Below, piece after piece: positions 9,139 to 17,611 of a DNA stretch of 64,000 nt. Position numbers and translations under genes: made by a program. This stretch comes from Bradyrhizobium zhengyangense (GTDB taxonomy: Bacteria > Pseudomonadota > Alphaproteobacteria > Rhizobiales > Xanthobacteraceae). The notes under the pieces were generated by a model. That model saw only the letters and a program-made list of their open reading frames with translations, had not been told where the DNA came from and did no database searches. Each line of letters begins with the position of its first letter. Positions within the stretch are counted from its first letter, which is position 1. The stretch is taken from the NCBI RefSeq assembly GCF_022012435.1, contig NZ_JAKLUA010000002.1, positions 1 through 64,000 on the forward strand. Reading direction: 5' to 3'.

Positions 9139-9357
9139 TCAATAATGCGGCGGGCGCTCGTTGGCGGGGCCCGGCGCATTGGTCTCGGCTTCCTGCAACC
9201 GCTCGCCGAGCTCTGTGACCTTCCGCATCAGCGCATCGACCTGCTTCCATTGCGCGGTGATGGTCTGGTTCAGCGTCTCGATGGTGTCGTCCTGATAGGC
9301 GAGGCGCATCTCCAGGGCGTCGATGCGCTCAGTGAGCGTCTTGATGTCATTCGTCAC
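9139..9357 (-). CDS. slyX: SlyX family protein
   Basis: A small coiled-coil protein of the SlyX family, function unknown. The sequence has the family heptad pattern (LTERIDALEMRLAYQDDTIE, then LNQTITAQWKQVDAL) and ends with the proline-rich PPHY typical of SlyX. I start at GTG 9357 (MTNDIKTL), giving 72 residues as expected for the family; the open frame continues upstream to 9447 only by reading through the trhO coding region. The start overlaps the end of trhO by 11 bases, indicating translational coupling on the minus strand. Confidence 0.88.
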   Translation of the reverse strand: MTNDIKTLTERIDALEMRLAYQDDTIETLNQTITAQWKQVDALMRKVTELGERLQEAETNAPGPANERPPHY

Positions 9358-10114
9358 GTGCGACGTCCTTGTCCCGTTCGCGCAGACCAATTTCTTGCAG
9401 GCCGTGGCCAAGCGCGACACGCTCGTCGAACACAAAACATTCGCCACGCCAGCGGCTCTGCGCCTCTGGCACCTCTTCCAGATATTTCAGGATGCCACCC
9501 TTGAGGTGATAGACCTCGGCAAAGCCCCGCGCGAGCAGATGCGCGCTCGCCTTCTCGCAGCGGATGCCGCCGGTGCAGAACATCGCGATCTTGCGATGCT
9601 TGGCGGGATCGAGCTTTTGCGCGGCAAAGTCCTTGAACTGGCCAAAACTCTTGATGTCAGGGTCGACCGCGCCCTCGAATGTCCCCATCGCCACCTCAAA
9701 GGCGTTGCGGGTGTCGAGCACCAGCGTATCGGGCGAGGCGATCAGCGCATTCCATTCCGCAGCATCGACATAAATGCCGACCTGCCTTGTCGGATCGGCG
9801 GCTGTATCGCCAAGCGTGACGATCTCCTTCTTCAGCCGCAACTTGAGCCGGCCAAACGGCATTGCTTCGGCAGTCGAGCACTTCAGTTCGAGATTGTTCA
9901 GCCGACCGCCGAACATCGGCCCATGTGCGAGCTCATGGGCGAAGGCGTCAATCGCGTCGGGCGCCCCGGCGATGGTGCCGTTGATGCCCTCCTGTGCCAG
10001 CAGCACGCTGCCCTTGAGGGACAGGCCGGCACAGAACGCGCGCAGCGGCTCGCGCAGCTCGCGGTAGTCGGGCAGGGCGGCGAATTGGTAGAAGGCGCAG
10101 ACCTTGTAAATCAT
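9347..10114 (-). CDS. trhO: tRNA uridine(34) hydroxylase (rhodanese family)
   Basis: TrhO (formerly YceA) performs oxygen-dependent hydroxylation of uridine 34 in tRNA anticodons, a step toward 5-(carboxy)methoxyuridine. The protein has the N-terminal YceA domain (EGINGTIAG) and a rhodanese domain. The hallmark CTGGIRCEKAS carries cysteines at about residues 180 and 186, the first being the usual rhodanese active-site position. Start ATG 10114 (MIYKVCAFYQF) gives 255 residues; the frame stays open upstream without conservation. It overlaps slyX at its 3' end. Divergent from the gamma-glutamyltransferase gene across about 180 bp in which I see no clear site. Confidence 0.92.
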   Translation of the reverse strand: MIYKVCAFYQFAALPDYRELREPLRAFCAGLSLKGSVLLAQEGINGTIAGAPDAIDAFAHELAHGPMFGGRLNNLELKCSTAEAMPFGRLKLRLKKEIVTLGDTAADPTRQVGIYVDAAEWNALIASPDTLVLDTRNAFEVAMGTFEGAVDPDIKSFGQFKDFAAQKLDPAKHRKIAMFCTGGIRCEKASAHLLARGFAEVYHLKGGILKYLEEVPEAQSRWRGECFVFDERVALGHGLQEIGLRERDKDVARDE

Positions 10115-10295
10115 GCGCCCGTTTAGCAGGCGGCCGGCGCCCAGAAAACCCGCAACGAACAGCTCTATTCCCGGCGAATGGCAGCCATTTCCCTGGTATG
10201 CCAGCATTGCCCGGACGCCCTGGAATGTGTCATGAAGGCCCGGTTTTTCCGAGACGGCGCGGCGCGCGCCCACGGTCTGAGAGAGCAAAACTTCG

Positions 10296-11882
10296 ATGAG
10301 AAACTTCCATTTCCCCGGCAGGTCCACGGTCCACGCCACCAACGCGATGGTGGCGACCTCGCATCCGCAGGCATCCCTTGCCGCGATCGAGGTGCTGCGC
10401 GAGGGCGGCACGGCTGTGGATGCGGCGGTGGCGGGTTCTGCCCTGCTCGGCGTGATCGAGCCGCAGTCGACCGGCATCGGCGGCGATTGCTTCGCGCTGA
10501 TCCAGCCGCGCGGCGAGGGCAAGATCATCGCCTATAACGGCTCCGGCCGCGCGCCGAAGGCCGCCAACGCCGACTGGTATCTCGAGCGCAAGATGACCTC
10601 GGTACCGCTGACCTCCGCGCATGCGGTGTCCATTCCCGGAGTGATCGACGCCTTCGCCACCGTGCTGCGCGACCACGGCAAGTTCGGCTTCGACCGGCTG
10701 CTCCAGCCCGCGATCAAGGCGGCGGAGGAAGGCTACGTCGTCGCGCCCCGCATCGCCTTCGACTGGAAGAACCAGTTCGAGAAGCTGAAGAACGGTACCA
10801 ACACGGTGCGCTACCTGCTGCCTGGCGGCAAGCCGCCGGTCGCCGGCGACGTCATCCGCCAGGCCGAGCTCGGCAAGACGCTGCGCGCGATCGCCAAGGA
10901 TGGCCGCGACGCCTTCTACAAGGGCGCGATCGCGGAGGATATGGTCGAGACCCTGCGCGGCATCGGCGGCCTGCACACGCTCGACGATTTCGCCGCCCAT
11001 ACCACCGAAACGACAACCCCGATCGGCACCATGTACAAGGGCTACGACGTCTGGCAGTGCCCGCCGAACGGCCCTGGCGTCACTGCGCTCTTGATGCTCA
11101 ACATCCTGTCGCGCTTCGACCTGACCAAGTACGCGCCCGTGAGCGTCGAGCGCTTCCATCTCGAGGCGGAAGCTGCGCGCATCGCCTACATGAACCGCGA
11201 GATGCACGTTGCCTCTCCCGACCACATGAAGATCAACGTCGCCGAGATGCTCGAGAAGGGCTTTGCCGACGAGTTTATCAGCAAGATCCGCATGGACGGC
11301 ATGTTGGACCTACCCAATGTCGCGCCGCCGATGAATCCCTCGACCATCTACATCACGGTGGTGGACAAGGACCGCAACGTCTGCTCGTTCATCAATTCGG
11401 TCGCGCATTCCTTCGGCTCGGCCATCGTTTCCAACAAGACGGGTGTGCTGTTCCAGAACCGCGCCGGCGGCTTCCGCATCCAGCCAGGCCATCCCAATTG
11501 CATCGAAGGCGGCAAGCGTCCGCTGCACACGATCATGCCGGGCCTGCTCACCAAAGGCGGCCGCTCCACGATGTCGTTTGCGGTGATGGGCGGCCAGTAC
11601 CAGCCGACCGGGCAGACCCATCTGCTGACCAACATCCTCGACTATGGCTGCGACGTACAGGAGGCAATCGACATGCCGCGCGGCCTGCATTACGAGGGCC
11701 AGTATCAGCTCGAAGACAGCGTGCCCGCTGACATCGTCGAGGGCCTCAAGAAGCTCGGCCACAAGACCACCAGCGTGGTCGGCCCGCTCGGCGGCGCCCA
11801 GGCGATCTGGATCGATTGGGACAAGGGCACGCTGACCGGCGGTTCCGACCCACGCAAGGACGGCTGCGCGCTCGGCTATTGA
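10296..11882 (+). CDS. Gamma-glutamyltransferase family protein, apparently cytoplasmic
   Basis: An Ntn-hydrolase of the gamma-glutamyltranspeptidase superfamily, 528 residues, which normally self-cleaves before a catalytic Thr. That Thr is at about residue 350 in NPSTIYITVVDKD, aligning with the TTHYSVVD of E. coli GGT. The N-terminal HPQASLAAIEVLREGGTAVDAAVA and the GIGGDCF segment are conserved. There is no signal peptide (MRNFHFPGRSTVHATN), unlike classical periplasmic GGT, so it may act on cytoplasmic gamma-glutamyl compounds or be a related acylase. Monocistronic, with a likely terminator 47 bp after the stop. Substrate uncertain. Confidence 0.85.
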   Translation: MRNFHFPGRSTVHATNAMVATSHPQASLAAIEVLREGGTAVDAAVAGSALLGVIEPQSTGIGGDCFALIQPRGEGKIIAYNGSGRAPKAANADWYLERKMTSVPLTSAHAVSIPGVIDAFATVLRDHGKFGFDRLLQPAIKAAEEGYVVAPRIAFDWKNQFEKLKNGTNTVRYLLPGGKPPVAGDVIRQAELGKTLRAIAKDGRDAFYKGAIAEDMVETLRGIGGLHTLDDFAAHTTETTTPIGTMYKGYDVWQCPPNGPGVTALLMLNILSRFDLTKYAPVSVERFHLEAEAARIAYMNREMHVASPDHMKINVAEMLEKGFADEFISKIRMDGMLDLPNVAPPMNPSTIYITVVDKDRNVCSFINSVAHSFGSAIVSNKTGVLFQNRAGGFRIQPGHPNCIEGGKRPLHTIMPGLLTKGGRSTMSFAVMGGQYQPTGQTHLLTNILDYGCDVQEAIDMPRGLHYEGQYQLEDSVPADIVEGLKKLGHKTTSVVGPLGGAQAIWIDWDKGTLTGGSDPRKDGCALGY

Positions 11883-11928
11883 GCGTCGCGCGAGGTTCCT
11901 CGCGACAAGATCAGGAAAAGTTGACGGA

Positions 11929-11959
11929 GGGCGACGCGGCATCGGCAGCGTCGCCCTTT
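11929..11959 (+). terminator. Likely intrinsic terminator after the gamma-glutamyltransferase gene
   Basis: Perfect 9-bp arms GGGCGACGC (11929-11937) and GCGTCGCCC (11948-11956) with a 10-base loop, followed by TTT. The T tract is short, so efficiency is uncertain. A second imperfect hairpin lies just after the stop (11884-11905). Confidence 0.5.
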
Positions 11960-12051
11960 CCCGTTCGGAACGGAGCTCATGGCCCCAAGTTGGTGGGCGG
12001 TGAGCGGCGCAGGCGTGCGCTGCTTTGTTTTCGAAGCGGCGGAGGCCGTCC

Positions 12052-12666
12052 ATGTCCGATATCTCAAGTTCCCAATCATCTGGATTCGACAGGCGCGCCT
12101 TCATGGCAGGTGCTGCCGGCAGCGCGCTTGTTCCGCTGACCGCGCGCGCGACCGCGCAGGAGGCACGAGCGCCTGCGGTGCAGGATCCGGCGCTTCCCGT
12201 TGACGTCACGCTGCGCGTGAACGGCCAGGACAAGCGCCTGAGCCTCGATGCACGTACCACGGTGCTCGACGCGCTTCGCGAACATCTCAAGCTTACCGGC
12301 AGCAAGAAAGGTTGCGACCACGGCCAGTGCGGTGCCTGCACGGTGCTGATCGGCGATCGCCGCGTGGTGTCGTGCCTGACGCTCGCGCTGGCCGCTGAAG
12401 GACAGGAGATCACGACCGTCGAAGGCCTTGCCACCAACGACCGTCTGCACCCGATGCAGCAGGCCTTCGTTGATAATGACGCGTTCCAATGCGGCTATTG
12501 CACACCGGGCCAGATCATGTCTGCGATTGCCTGCGTCAAGGAGGGACATGCGGGCACCGATGCCGACATCCGCGAATACATGAGCGGAAATATCTGCCGC
12601 TGTGCCGCCTATCCCAACATCGTCGCTGCGGTGAAGCAGGCCGCGCCCGAGATCGTGAAAGGCTAG
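12052..12666 (+). CDS. paoA: Periplasmic aldehyde oxidoreductase, 2Fe-2S subunit
   Basis: The iron-sulfur subunit of a xanthine-oxidase-family molybdoenzyme of the PaoABC (YagTSR) type. A twin-arginine signal (FDRRAFMAGAAGSAL) means the assembled complex is exported folded. The plant-type 2Fe-2S cluster is bound by Cys 88, 93, 96 and 108 (GCDHGQCGACTV and VVSC), the second by Cys 147, 150, 182 and 184 (CGYCTPGQ and CRC). 204 residues from ATG 12052, chosen because GGAGG lies just upstream and the Tat motif is then near the N-terminus. First gene of a tight three-gene operon with paoB and paoC. Confidence 0.93.
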   Translation: MSDISSSQSSGFDRRAFMAGAAGSALVPLTARATAQEARAPAVQDPALPVDVTLRVNGQDKRLSLDARTTVLDALREHLKLTGSKKGCDHGQCGACTVLIGDRRVVSCLTLALAAEGQEITTVEGLATNDRLHPMQQAFVDNDAFQCGYCTPGQIMSAIACVKEGHAGTDADIREYMSGNICRCAAYPNIVAAVKQAAPEIVKG

Positions 12667-12670
12667 GCGC

Positions 12671-13687
12671 ATGCGACCATTTTCCTACCAGAGGGCCACA
12701 GACCCTGACATGGCCGTGCAGGCGCTAAGCGCCGCTGCGGCCGCCAGCAAGCCGTTAACGCAGGCCTCAGCCCAGCCGCTCGCCGGCGGCACCACGCTGA
12801 TCGATCTGATGAAGCTCGACGTGATGCGGCCCACCGCGATCATCGACATCAATCCGCTCGCGCAAGGCTGGTCGGCGATCGAGCCTGGCAGCGAGAACCT
12901 GCGGCTCGGCGCGCTCGCAAAGATGTCCGATGTCGCGGAGCATGGCGAGATCCTGCGAAACTATCCGGTCATCGTTAATTCCCTGAAGCTCGCGGCCAGC
13001 GCCCAGCTGCGCAACATGGCGACACTCGGCGGCAACGTGATGCAGCGGACGCGTTGCAGCTATTTTCGCGACGTCTCCTATGAGAATTGCAACAAGCGCA
13101 ATCCCGGCTCCGGCTGCGCGGCCATGGACGGCGTCAACCGCATGCATGCGGTGCTCGGCATCTCCGATCAGTGCATCGCGACCTACCCCGGCGATTTCGC
13201 CCAGGCGCTGATCGCGCTGGATGCCACGGTCGAGGTTACCGGCAGATCCGGGACTCGCAGCATGCCGTTTGCGGAGCTGCACAAGGCGCCGGGTAATTCG
13301 CCCGAGATCGAGACTACGCTTCAGCCCGGCGAGCTGATCTCGGCCTTTCTTATTCCCGGCCGCTGGCCGCGCTCGGTTTACCTGAAGGCGCGCGACCGAC
13401 AGTCCTATGAGTTCGCGCTATCCTCGGCCGCCGTTGCGCTGGACGTGCAGGACGGGACGATCCGGGACGCGCGGGTGGCGCTCGGCGGCGTCGCTACCGT
13501 GCCGTGGCGCGCCCGCGAGGCGGAGGCGCAGCTCAAGGGGCAAAAATTCGATGACGGTCTGGCGCAGCGCGCCGCCGATGCTGCATTCGCTGACGCCAGG
13601 GGACGCCAGCACAACGGCTTCAAAATTGCGCTCGGCAAGCGCGTGGTGATGCGCGCGCTGCAACAGGCCGTAATGATGGAGATATGA
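12671..13687 (+). CDS. paoB: Periplasmic aldehyde oxidoreductase, FAD-binding subunit
   Basis: The FAD subunit of the molybdenum aldehyde oxidoreductase, carrying electrons from the 2Fe-2S clusters onward. The FAD-binding fold is shown by LAGGTTLIDLMKLDVMRP and by LRNMATLGGNVMQRTRC. As in E. coli PaoB, an insertion bears four cysteines (about 129, 140, 149 and 168: TRCSYFRD, ENCNKR, GSGCAAMDG, SDQC) expected to hold an extra 4Fe-4S cluster. 338 residues. Starts 4 bp after paoA and overlaps paoC by 4 bp (ATGA). No signal of its own; presumably co-exported with PaoA. Confidence 0.93.
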   Translation: MRPFSYQRATDPDMAVQALSAAAAASKPLTQASAQPLAGGTTLIDLMKLDVMRPTAIIDINPLAQGWSAIEPGSENLRLGALAKMSDVAEHGEILRNYPVIVNSLKLAASAQLRNMATLGGNVMQRTRCSYFRDVSYENCNKRNPGSGCAAMDGVNRMHAVLGISDQCIATYPGDFAQALIALDATVEVTGRSGTRSMPFAELHKAPGNSPEIETTLQPGELISAFLIPGRWPRSVYLKARDRQSYEFALSSAAVALDVQDGTIRDARVALGGVATVPWRAREAEAQLKGQKFDDGLAQRAADAAFADARGRQHNGFKIALGKRVVMRALQQAVMMEI

Positions 13688-15981
13688 CCATGACCGCTGC
13701 CGCTCCCGAGCCGAAAGCGAATATGGGCAAGCCGGTACCGCGCTATGATGCGGTTGCAAAAGTCACGGGGCGGGCGACCTACGGGTCCGACATGCCGCTG
13801 GACAATCCGGCCTATGCGTTCCTCGTCACCAGCGCGATTGCCAAGGGCCGCATCAACAGTTTCGACCTTGAAGATGCCAAGCGTGTCCGCGGTGTGATCG
13901 ACATCGTCACGCACGAGAACGCGCCAAAACTGAAGGAGTCAAAACTCTTCAGCAATGGCGGCTATGCCGGAACCACGATTCAGCCGTTAAAATCGGCCGA
14001 CATCGCCCATGACGGCGAGATCATCGCGGTGGTTATAGCCGAGAGCTACGAGGCTGCGCGCGAGGCCGCCAATCGCGTCAAGGTCAACTACTCAGCCGTA
14101 ACCCCGAGTGCGAGCTTCGACTCGCAGGGAACGACGAAAGCTGCGGCGAAAGGCCAGAACGCGCAATTCAAGGAAGACCCGAAGGTCGGCGACTTTGCCA
14201 AGGCGTTCGACGAGGCCGAGGTCCAGCTCACCGCGTCCTACGAGACGCCGACGCAGCACCACAATCCGATGGAGCTGTTTTCGACGAGCTGTGCCTGGAT
14301 GGGCGACACTCTCGTCATCTATGAACCCAGCCAATATGTCTACGGCTTGAAGAACGGCGTCGCCGAACAGCTCGGCATTGATGCCGACAAGGTGCGGGTG
14401 GTCAATCCCTATGTCGGCGGCGGCTTTGGCTCGCGCGGTTCGATGACACCGAGAACTGCGATCATTGCCGGCATCGCGAAGCGGCTGAACCGGCCGATCA
14501 AGCTGGTCCCGACCCGCGACCAAGGCTTTACCATTGCCACCTATCGCGCCGAGACCCGCCACGAGATCAAGCTCGGCGCGAGCCGGGACGGCAAGCTGGT
14601 CGCGCTCAGACATGAAGGCGCGGAGGTCTCCTCGCGCGCCGACCCCTATTGCGTCGGCGGCACCAAGACCACGACGCGGCTCTATGCCTGCCCGAATGTC
14701 GACAGTCTCGTGTCGATCGTGCGCGCCGACCGCAACACGCCCGGCTTCATGCGCTCGCCGCCGGAGGTGCCCTATCTGTTTGCACTGGAGAGCGCGATGG
14801 ATGAGCTGGCTGTGAAGCTGAACATGGATCCGGTCGAGCTCCGCCGCATCAACGACACGACCAATGAGCCGATCGGCGGCAAACCCTACACATCGCGCTC
14901 GCTGATGGCGTGTTTCGATGAAGCCGCAAAGGCTTTCGGCTGGGCGCAGCGCTCAGCGGCGCCGAAATCGATGTCCGATGGTGATTGGCTGATCGGCTAC
15001 GGCTGCGCGGCCACTTGCTATCCGACGCAGATGGCTCCCGCGGCAGCGCGCGTTCGCCTGCAGCGCGACGGCCGTACCCGCGTCGAGATCGCCGGCCACG
15101 AGATCGGCACGGGCGCCTATACGATCCTTGCGCAGACGGCCGCCGAGCGGCTTGGCGTGCCGCTGGAGAAGGTCGCGGTCTTCATTGGCGACAGCGACCT
15201 GCCGCCGGGCCCCGTTGCAGGCGGATCGAATTCGACGGCCAGCACCTGCTCCGCTGTGATGATGGTGTGTGACCAGGTTCGTCAGCGGCTGTTCAAGGCG
15301 CTGATGCCGAACGAGAGCCTCGCGGACAAGGCCAAGGAAACGGTCGGCATGGGGCAGACCCCATCGACAGAGGCGGCCAGGAGCGATCGCCCGCTCGATC
15401 TGGAGAAAGCGTTCGACGCTCTCGGTGCCGGCGTGGTCGAGGAATATGGTGAGTGGAAGCCGGAAGGCGCGCCGCTGGATTCCTTCAAGGCGATGCACAG
15501 CGGGCACGCGCGGCTCGTCGGCGGTGCGGCCATGAAGGACAAGATTGCCTATGCCTTTGGCGCCGAATTCGTCGAGGTCAGAGTCAACCGCTTCACGCAC
15601 GAGATCCGCGCGCCCCGCCTGGTCGGAGCGTTTGCGGCTGGCCGCATCATGAATCCGCGCACGGCCCGCAGTCAGCTGATGGGCGGCCTGATCTGGGGCA
15701 TGTCCTCGGCGCTGCTCGAAGCCACCGAGATCGACGAGCGCACCGCACGTTACGTCAACGACAACTTTGCCGACTATCTCGTGCCCGTGAATGCAGATGT
15801 CCCCGGCGTCGAGGTGATCTTGCTCTCCGAACAGGATGATCACATCAACCCGGCCGGCGCAAAGGGGCTCGGCGAACTCGCCAATGTCGGCACCAATGCG
15901 GCGATCTGCAATGCCATCTATCACGCCACCGGCCAGCGTATCCGCAAGCTCCCTGTGCGGCTGGAAAATATCGAAGTTTAA
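13684..15981 (+). CDS. paoC: Periplasmic aldehyde oxidoreductase, molybdopterin-binding subunit
   Basis: The large catalytic subunit binding a molybdenum cofactor and oxidising aldehydes to acids. 765 residues. The N-terminal domain has VTGRATYGSDMP. The glycine-rich cofactor loop is YVGGGFGSRG, and the catalytic Glu lies in GAKGLGELANVG at about residue 731, equivalent to the active-site Glu of xanthine-oxidase-family enzymes. The Gln of the IAGHEIGTGAY region belongs to the cofactor-binding loops. Overlaps paoB by 4 bp. No XdhC/PaoD-type maturation gene is seen in the window, so insertion of sulfurated cofactor must be served from elsewhere. Confidence 0.93.
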   Translation: MTMTAAAPEPKANMGKPVPRYDAVAKVTGRATYGSDMPLDNPAYAFLVTSAIAKGRINSFDLEDAKRVRGVIDIVTHENAPKLKESKLFSNGGYAGTTIQPLKSADIAHDGEIIAVVIAESYEAAREAANRVKVNYSAVTPSASFDSQGTTKAAAKGQNAQFKEDPKVGDFAKAFDEAEVQLTASYETPTQHHNPMELFSTSCAWMGDTLVIYEPSQYVYGLKNGVAEQLGIDADKVRVVNPYVGGGFGSRGSMTPRTAIIAGIAKRLNRPIKLVPTRDQGFTIATYRAETRHEIKLGASRDGKLVALRHEGAEVSSRADPYCVGGTKTTTRLYACPNVDSLVSIVRADRNTPGFMRSPPEVPYLFALESAMDELAVKLNMDPVELRRINDTTNEPIGGKPYTSRSLMACFDEAAKAFGWAQRSAAPKSMSDGDWLIGYGCAATCYPTQMAPAAARVRLQRDGRTRVEIAGHEIGTGAYTILAQTAAERLGVPLEKVAVFIGDSDLPPGPVAGGSNSTASTCSAVMMVCDQVRQRLFKALMPNESLADKAKETVGMGQTPSTEAARSDRPLDLEKAFDALGAGVVEEYGEWKPEGAPLDSFKAMHSGHARLVGGAAMKDKIAYAFGAEFVEVRVNRFTHEIRAPRLVGAFAAGRIMNPRTARSQLMGGLIWGMSSALLEATEIDERTARYVNDNFADYLVPVNADVPGVEVILLSEQDDHINPAGAKGLGELANVGTNAAICNAIYHATGQRIRKLPVRLENIEV

Positions 15982-16041
15982 GGGGTGGAAACGGCATCGG
16001 CCTTGCGCTAGACACCTCCCGCCTCAAACGGAAGGTGCCTT

Positions 16042-16506
16042 ATGCAGCGTTTCCAGCGCGTGCTCCTCGCCATCATGTCGGCATTCGCGATCACGTCGAT
16101 CGGCGCTGTGTCGACATTCGTTTCAACCACGGCCTCGGCCCAGACCGCAGGAAAGACCATGACCACAGCTTCAGGATTGCAGATCACCGATAGCGTCGTC
16201 GGCACCGGCGCCTTGCCGAAGCCCGGCCAGATTTGCGTGATGCACTATACCGGCTGGCTCTATGAAAACGGCCAGAAGGGCAAGAAATTCGACTCGTCCG
16301 TCGATCGTAACGAGCCCTTCGAATTCCCGATCGGCAAGGGCCGCGTCATCGCCGGCTGGGATGAGGGTGTTGCCACGATGAAGGTCGGCGGCAAGCGCAC
16401 GCTGATCATCCCGCCACAGCTCGGCTATGGCGCGCGCGGCGCCGGCGGCGTCATCCCGCCGAACGCGACGCTGATGTTCGATGTGGAATTGCTCGGCGTG
16501 AAATAA
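16042..16506 (+). CDS. Exported FKBP-type peptidyl-prolyl cis-trans isomerase
   Basis: A periplasmic prolyl isomerase that assists folding. An N-terminal signal (about residues 1-34, hydrophobic LLAIMSAFAIT, cleavage near TASAQT) is followed by one FKBP domain with the usual ligand-pocket segments: VMHYTGWLYENG, FDSSVDRN, VIAGWDEGV, IPPQLGYGARG and IPPNATLMFDVELL. 154 residues, no trigger-factor or chaperone insert. It starts 60 bp after paoC in the same direction and may be co-transcribed, which would make sense as a folding aid for exported proteins. Followed by a repeat and a strong bidirectional terminator. Confidence 0.93.
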   Translation: MQRFQRVLLAIMSAFAITSIGAVSTFVSTTASAQTAGKTMTTASGLQITDSVVGTGALPKPGQICVMHYTGWLYENGQKGKKFDSSVDRNEPFEFPIGKGRVIAGWDEGVATMKVGGKRTLIIPPQLGYGARGAGGVIPPNATLMFDVELLGVK

Positions 16507-16516
16507 CGGCGCAGCC

Positions 16517-16547
16517 GTCCCGGGTTCGCATCGCGCCCCGGAATGAC
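16517..16547. repeat. Palindromic repeat, GTCATTCCGGGG family (degenerate copy)
   Basis: Imperfect palindrome starting GTCCCGGGTTCGC and ending GCGCCCCGGAATGAC. It belongs to the same dispersed family as 28192-28226 and 32984-33027, whose arms read GTCATTCCGGGGCGC. These look like REP-like intergenic elements. Confidence 0.55.
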
Positions 16548-16550
16548 TTG

Positions 16551-16587
16551 CTAAACAAAAAGACCGGCCTAAACAAAAAGACCGGCC
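16551..16587. repeat. 18-bp tandem duplication at the terminator foot
   Basis: CTAAACAAAAAGACCGGC occurs at 16551-16568 and again at 16569-16586, back to back. The second copy forms the left arm of the terminator hairpin; the first can compete for the same right arm. It looks like a recent slippage event. Confidence 0.7.
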
Positions 16588-16603
16588 TTTCGGCCGGTCT
16601 TTT
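16576..16603. terminator. Bidirectional intrinsic terminator between the FKBP gene and csbD
   Basis: A perfect 12-bp stem AAAAGACCGGCC/GGCCGGTCTTTT with a TTTC loop, with A-rich and T-rich flanks on both sides. It sits between two convergent genes (FKBP ends 16506, the CsbD gene ends 16624) and can terminate both. Confidence 0.88.
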
Positions 16604-16623
16604 CGCTTTCAGTCCAACGCAGT

Positions 16624-16842
16624 TTACTCGGTGGTGCGACGGGCCGCCGCAGCGGCGCGATCGATCGCTTCCTTTGCTGCATCCTTGGCATCGCCCATGG
16701 CCTTCTGGCCCTTGCCCTTGACTTCCTGGACCGCGCCTTCTCCCTGAAGACGCTCGGAACCGGTGGCTTCGCCGATGCCCTGCTTCGCCTTGCCAATGAC
16801 TTCGTTGGCGTTGCCCTTGATCTTGTCGCTGGTGCTACCCAT
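16624..16842 (-). CDS. CsbD family stress protein
   Basis: A 72-residue hydrophilic CsbD-family protein (general-stress type, molecular role unknown). [22 protein letters not shown] is the family core: a KIKG-N-E-G-K pattern followed by a repeat-like [26 protein letters not shown] and an Ala/Arg-rich tail. Predicted disordered or helical and cytoplasmic. An AGGAGAGAG-like purine stretch upstream on the minus strand supports the start at 16842. Monocistronic, ending at the shared terminator. Confidence 0.88.
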   Translation of the reverse strand: MGSTSDKIKGNANEVIGKAKQGIGEATGSERLQGEGAVQEVKGKGQKAMGDAKDAAKEAIDRAAAAARRTTE

Positions 16843-16971
16843 GAAACTCTCTCCTTCCAGATTGCTCGCAATGACAACGCTGGGCAGCTATGAGAGTTCC
16901 GATTTTTGTATGGCTTGATAGGCCGGCTTTGGTTAGTTTCGCGCGCACAGAACCAGCAGAAAGCAAGATCA

Positions 16972-17487
16972 ATGACCGGCCATGACCACAGCCACTCTCA
17001 CCATGACCACGATCACCACGATGATCGCTGGAAACATGACGGCGTGCGCGTCATTCCCGGCAATCAACTCGATACCAACGTGCCGTCGACCGCCGGCATG
17101 GACCGTGCGGCCGCGATCAATTTCGCCCGCGTCGGTGCGCAGAAATTGTGGGCCGGCACCGTCAGCATCAAGCCCGACGCCAAGACCGGCGCGCATCACC
17201 ACGGCCATCTCGAGAGCGTCATTTACGTGGTGAAGGGCAAGGCGCGGATGCGCTGGGGCGAGAGCCTGCAGTTCACCGCCGAGGCCGGCCCCGGCGATTT
17301 CATCTTTGTGCCGCCCTACGTGCCGCATCAGGAGATCAACGCCAGCCCCGACGAGGTGCTGGAATGCGTGCTGGTGCGCAGCGATGGCGAGGCGGTTGCG
17401 ATCAATCTCGACATCGAACCGGTCGAGAAGCCCGAGACCGTGCTGTGGATCGACCCCGTGCATCGGGATCCGAACGAGAAGAAGTAA
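16972..17487 (+). CDS. Cupin domain protein with histidine-rich N-terminus
   Basis: A single cupin beta-barrel protein, 171 residues. The metal-binding cupin motif is GAHHHGHLESVIYVVKG, with the second motif GDFIFVPPYVPHQEIN. The N-terminus (residues about 4-18) is a run of His and Asp (HDHSHSHHDHDHHDD), unusual for cupins and likely to bind divalent metals such as Ni or Zn. I start at ATG 16972; the frame is open to 16906 but the extra 22 residues lack a ribosome site. The enzymatic role is unknown; the family includes dioxygenases and isomerases. Divergent from csbD. Confidence 0.8.
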   Translation: MTGHDHSHSHHDHDHHDDRWKHDGVRVIPGNQLDTNVPSTAGMDRAAAINFARVGAQKLWAGTVSIKPDAKTGAHHHGHLESVIYVVKGKARMRWGESLQFTAEAGPGDFIFVPPYVPHQEINASPDEVLECVLVRSDGEAVAINLDIEPVEKPETVLWIDPVHRDPNEKK

Positions 17488-17611
17488 CATCGAGGACCAC
17501 ACGGGTTCGGTACGACCAGACCCCGCAGGCACGGTCTAAAAAATATCCGGAAGCGCTGTCGGATGGCCGCCCAGCCATCCGTCCTTGGGCAGAACCCCCA
17601 AGGAGCTTCCG

